From contig CAZKWC010000003.1 in the NCBI GenBank assembly GCA_964556425.1, positions 29,337 through 93,336 on the forward strand: a DNA stretch of 64,000 nucleotides, in the 5' to 3' direction. Positions 61,757 to 64,000 of the stretch are shown in pieces. The notes beneath the pieces were generated by a model. The model saw only the letters and a list, made by a program, of their open reading frames with translations. It searched no databases and had not been told where the DNA came from. The position numbers and the translations under genes are program-made. Positions within the stretch are counted from its first letter, which is position 1. Every line of letters starts with the position of its first letter. The stretch comes from JALQUL01 sp964556425 (GTDB lineage Bacteria > Pseudomonadota > Gammaproteobacteria > Burkholderiales > Burkholderiaceae_C).

Positions 61757-63040
61757 ATGACAACCGATCTCAACTTATCTTTATTTGAACGTGCCAAACA
61801 ATGTATTCCTGGCGGCGTTAATTCACCTGTTAGGGCCTTTAAAGCAGTAGGAGGAACACCCCGATTTATTAAAAAAGCCCAGGGTGCTTATTTTTGGGAT
61901 GCTAACGACCAACGCTATATTGACTACATTGGTTCATGGGGCCCCATGATTTTAGGCCATGGCCATCCAGCGGTAGTAGAGGCCGTGCAAAAAGCAGTTT
62001 TAGAAGGCTTTTCTTTTGGCGCACCTACCGAACGTGAAGTCGAACTCGCCGAAGAAATCATCAAAATAGTTCCTTCAATTGAAATGGTACGTTTGGTCAG
62101 CTCGGGCACAGAAGCGGCTATGAGTGCGATTCGTTTGGCCAGAGGCGTAACAGGTCGCAATAAAATTTTAAAGTTTGAAGGTTGTTATCATGGTCACGCC
62201 GATGCTTTATTAGTAAAAGCAGGTTCTGGCCTTGCCACTTTTGGTCAATCTACTAGTGCTGGTGTTCCCGCTGAAGTGGTACAACACACTTTAGTATTAC
62301 CTTTTAACGATATTGAACAACTCGAACAAGCTTTTGAATTGCATGGCAAAGATTTAGCCTGTTTAATGATTGAACCAATTGCTGGCAATATGAATTTTGT
62401 GCGTGCTAGCCAAGCTTTTGCCAACCGTTGCCGTGAGTTATGTACACAATACGGTGCTTTATTGGTTTTTGATGAGGTAATGTGTGGTTTTAGGGTAGCT
62501 TTAGGCGGTGCCCAAAGTGTGCTAAAAATTAAACCTGATATCACCGTAATGGGCAAAGTAATTGGTGGAGGCATGCCTTTAGCTGCTTTTGGTGGTTCTA
62601 AAGCCATTATGGAACACATGGCCCCTATTGGTTCGGTCTATCAAGCTGGCACTTTATCGGGCAATCCTGTGGCTACCGCTTGTGGTTTAGCCACATTAAA
62701 AGAAATTCAAAAACCAGGTTTCTTTGACCAGCTTTCGCAAAAAACACAAACCCTTACCCAAGGTTGGTTAGCCGCCGCTAAAGCCAATGGCCTACCCTTT
62801 AGTGTCGATAGCGAGGGTGGCATGTTTGGCTTTTTTATGTTTGATGAACTGCCGCAAAACTATGCAAAAGTCATGACGACCAATAGCCAAGTATTTAACC
62901 AATTATTTCATGGCTTATTAGACAACGGTGTTTATATTGCGCCAGCTTTATACGAAGCGGGTTTTGTAAGTGCTGCCCACACCGATGAAGATATTGCAAT
63001 TAGTATTGAAGTGGCTAAGAAGGTAATGGCGGGCTTGTAA
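61757..63040 (+). CDS. hemL: Glutamate-1-semialdehyde 2,1-aminomutase
   Basis: HemL makes 5-aminolevulinate for heme from glutamate-1-semialdehyde, using pyridoxal phosphate. It begins ERAKQCIPGGVNSPVRAFKAVGGTP and has SSGTEAAMSAIRLARG, KFEGCYHGHADALLV, DEVMCGFR, the PLP lysine Lys267 in VMGKVIGGG, and AGTLSGNPVA. At 427 residues it is normal. The 214-bp gap before it has no clear ribosome site or promoter; the ATG is preceded only by CTCTACACAATC. Confidence 0.97.
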   Translation: MTTDLNLSLFERAKQCIPGGVNSPVRAFKAVGGTPRFIKKAQGAYFWDANDQRYIDYIGSWGPMILGHGHPAVVEAVQKAVLEGFSFGAPTEREVELAEEIIKIVPSIEMVRLVSSGTEAAMSAIRLARGVTGRNKILKFEGCYHGHADALLVKAGSGLATFGQSTSAGVPAEVVQHTLVLPFNDIEQLEQAFELHGKDLACLMIEPIAGNMNFVRASQAFANRCRELCTQYGALLVFDEVMCGFRVALGGAQSVLKIKPDITVMGKVIGGGMPLAAFGGSKAIMEHMAPIGSVYQAGTLSGNPVATACGLATLKEIQKPGFFDQLSQKTQTLTQGWLAAAKANGLPFSVDSEGGMFGFFMFDELPQNYAKVMTTNSQVFNQLFHGLLDNGVYIAPALYEAGFVSAAHTDEDIAISIEVAKKVMAGL

Positions 63041-63063
63041 ACCAATACAAAGCTTGTATGCCT

Positions 63064-63097
63064 ATGCTAGGATTTCATAAGATGAACATGCTAGGAT
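63064..63097 (+). repeat. Direct repeat of a 10-mer upstream of the zinc-ribbon gene
   Basis: ATGCTAGGAT occurs at 63064-63073 and 63088-63097, 24 bp apart. Each copy contains TAGGAT, a weak -10-like word, so this may mark a promoter or regulator site for the next gene. Confidence 0.4.
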
Positions 63098-63130
63098 AAA
63101 ACTTATTGTTTATAAAGAAGGGTTGCTCTT

Positions 63131-63556
63131 ATGTATTGCCGTACTTGTTCAAAAGAAGTCAATAACAAAGCCATTGCTTGCCCTGCTTGTGGAATGGCAC
63201 CCTTACAAGGTGATAACCATTGTCAAGACTGCGGGGCAGCCACCAAGCCTTTACAAATTATGTGTACCAATTGTGGCGTTCAGCTGCGTAATCACAATAG
63301 ATTTTTAATCAATTCTGGTGATGTAAATAAGGTAAACGGCATGAGTACGGGTGAGGCTATTTTTTGGTTTATATGCTGCATTCCAATTGGCTTTGTCAAA
63401 CTCAACCAAGGACTCAAAGCTTTAATCTGGATTGCGATTGTATTGTTGACCTTTTCAATTGCCATAATTCCCATGGCAATTGATTATTTTATGTGTAACG
63501 CAAAAGCCAATAAAGTAGGGCAACTAGGTGAGTTCGAATTTTTCCCACGTTACTAA
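63131..63556 (+). CDS. Double-zinc-ribbon membrane protein, function unknown
   Basis: The 141-residue protein begins with two compact zinc ribbons of identical spacing, CXXC-10-CXXC (Cys3, 6, 17, 20 and Cys31, 34, 45, 48). A short linker and one or two hydrophobic helices follow (TGEAIFWFICCIPIGFVKL and LIWIAIVLLTFSIAIIPMAIDYFMC). The ribbons presumably face the cytoplasm. AAGAAGGG lies about 8 nt before the ATG. Proteins of this shape are often annotated only as zinc-ribbon domain-containing. The DUF2752 gene follows after 13 bp, so they may work together. Confidence 0.75.
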   Translation: MYCRTCSKEVNNKAIACPACGMAPLQGDNHCQDCGAATKPLQIMCTNCGVQLRNHNRFLINSGDVNKVNGMSTGEAIFWFICCIPIGFVKLNQGLKALIWIAIVLLTFSIAIIPMAIDYFMCNAKANKVGQLGEFEFFPRY

Positions 63557-63569
63557 TTGGTCGGGCTTT

Positions 63570-64000
63570 GTGAAGCTGGGTTGGGTTCATATAAAAGCCA
63601 ACTCCAGCTATCAGCCAAAAAAAAGATTTTTAACACTCTCGCTACTGAGTTTTACTGGTTTTGCTGTTGCCAATAGTAAGTTATCTTGCCCTATATGGAG
63701 TGCGGGTTGTGCCTGCCCCACTTGTGGTATTACTCGAGCAACTAAAGCTTTATTAGATGGCGATGTGCAACAGGCCTTTTATTACCAGTTGTTTTTCCCT
63801 TATTGGCTATTTATTGCACTTGCTATTGGTTTAAGTTTTTTGGCATACATGGTGGGCCTTACCCGACATGCCGATACACTGGGTAAAAAAGTTTTAGATA
63901 GTATTCCACCGTCTATGCATTACTGCATTTGGATACTTTCCTTGTTGGTCAATTGGTATCGGTATGGAGTTAATCCAGAAGGCTGGCTCTTACAACTGAT
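63570..64000 (+). CDS. DUF2752 membrane protein (C-terminus beyond the window)
   Basis: The frame is open from GTG at 63570 to the window end. After a basic N-terminus and a helix (LTLSLLSFTGFAVA) comes LSCPIWSAGCACPTCGITRATKALLDGD, the DUF2752 signature (CPXCGXTRA). At least two more membrane helices follow (YQLFFPYWLFIALAIGLSFLAY and HYCIWILSLLVNWYRYG). The function of DUF2752 proteins is unknown; they are short inner-membrane proteins. Start choice is uncertain because no ATG precedes the conserved part. It lies 13 bp after the zinc-ribbon gene. Confidence 0.8.
   Translation, partial: MKLGWVHIKANSSYQPKKRFLTLSLLSFTGFAVANSKLSCPIWSAGCACPTCGITRATKALLDGDVQQAFYYQLFFPYWLFIALAIGLSFLAYMVGLTRHADTLGKKVLDSIPPSMHYCIWILSLLVNWYRYGVNPEGWLLQL

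Noticed and set aside
62245..62619. 124-codon open frame opposite hemL
   Set aside because: Antisense to a highly conserved enzyme; no ribosome site or family resemblance.
1..64000. CRISPR arrays, tRNA or rRNA genes, prophage
   Set aside because: No regularly spaced repeats, no tRNA T-arm-like motifs in the gaps, and no phage structural genes were seen by eye; a covariance-model search was not possible.

Overview
This window looks like chromosomal DNA of an AT-leaning betaproteobacterium, most probably order Burkholderiales. The evidence is gene order and gene style: pilMNOPQ-aroK-aroB followed by gltBD and the mla lipid-transport genes, a PHP-YciO-site-2-protease-trpS block, glmU/Lrp/glmS, lptM/cyaY/pbp1A, and a TrpS with an extra C-terminal domain. 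The genus cannot be assigned from sequence reading alone. I see no rRNA, tRNA, CRISPR array, prophage or intact insertion sequence.

Layout. 1-1871 (minus): start of mlaD and a single gene fusing MlaF (ATPase) to MlaE (permease). 2402-4564 (plus): a Tat-exported PhoX phosphatase behind an 11-bp-periodic Pho-box-like array. 4697-10942 (minus): gltBD glutamate synthase. 11262-12949 (minus): a RAYT-family protein that has lost its HUH motif, and a methyltransferase. 13005-19796 (minus): aroB, aroK and the type IV pilus assembly operon pilMNOPQ. 20198-23152: penicillin-binding protein 1A, frataxin CyaY and the small lipoprotein LptM. 23374-28182: a polysaccharide cassette (gmd, rmd, two GT4 glycosyltransferases, and an oppositely oriented rfbC). 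28529-33859: 5'-nucleotidase, an ABC_membrane_2-type exporter, an AI-2E-family permease, a DMT permease and a 67-residue zinc-ribbon protein. 34055-34945: a MarR regulator and a tautomerase sharing a duplicated operator. 35133-39152: glmS and glmU (amino-sugar supply to the envelope) around an Lrp/AsnC regulator. 39350-43046: PHP phosphoesterase, YciO, site-2 protease, TrpS.

43110-51071 is the most interesting block: an ArsR-family repressor divergent from an RND efflux system (adaptor, pump, DUF2892 protein, TolC) that leads into a sulfide:quinone oxidoreductase with all three catalytic cysteines. Two perfect inverted repeats built from the same half-site lie between the divergent genes, and one overlaps a good promoter. 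I read this as a reactive-sulfur- or thiol-controlled efflux and detoxification unit. That is inference.

51156-64000: malic enzyme MaeB, an unknown lipoprotein, a YfcG/YghU-type GST, a fructose-type ABC transporter (frcBCA) with a ROK repressor and a divergent FrcK-like kinase, serS, hemL, and a double-zinc-ribbon membrane protein next to a DUF2752 protein cut by the window edge.

Much of the window serves the cell envelope: Mla lipid transport, pilus, PBP1A, LptM, GDP-deoxyhexose synthesis, and GlmS/GlmU. TTG and GTG starts recur (pilM, aroK, rmd, mrcA, the PHP gene, the ROK gene). All assignments come from reading motifs; no database search was run.
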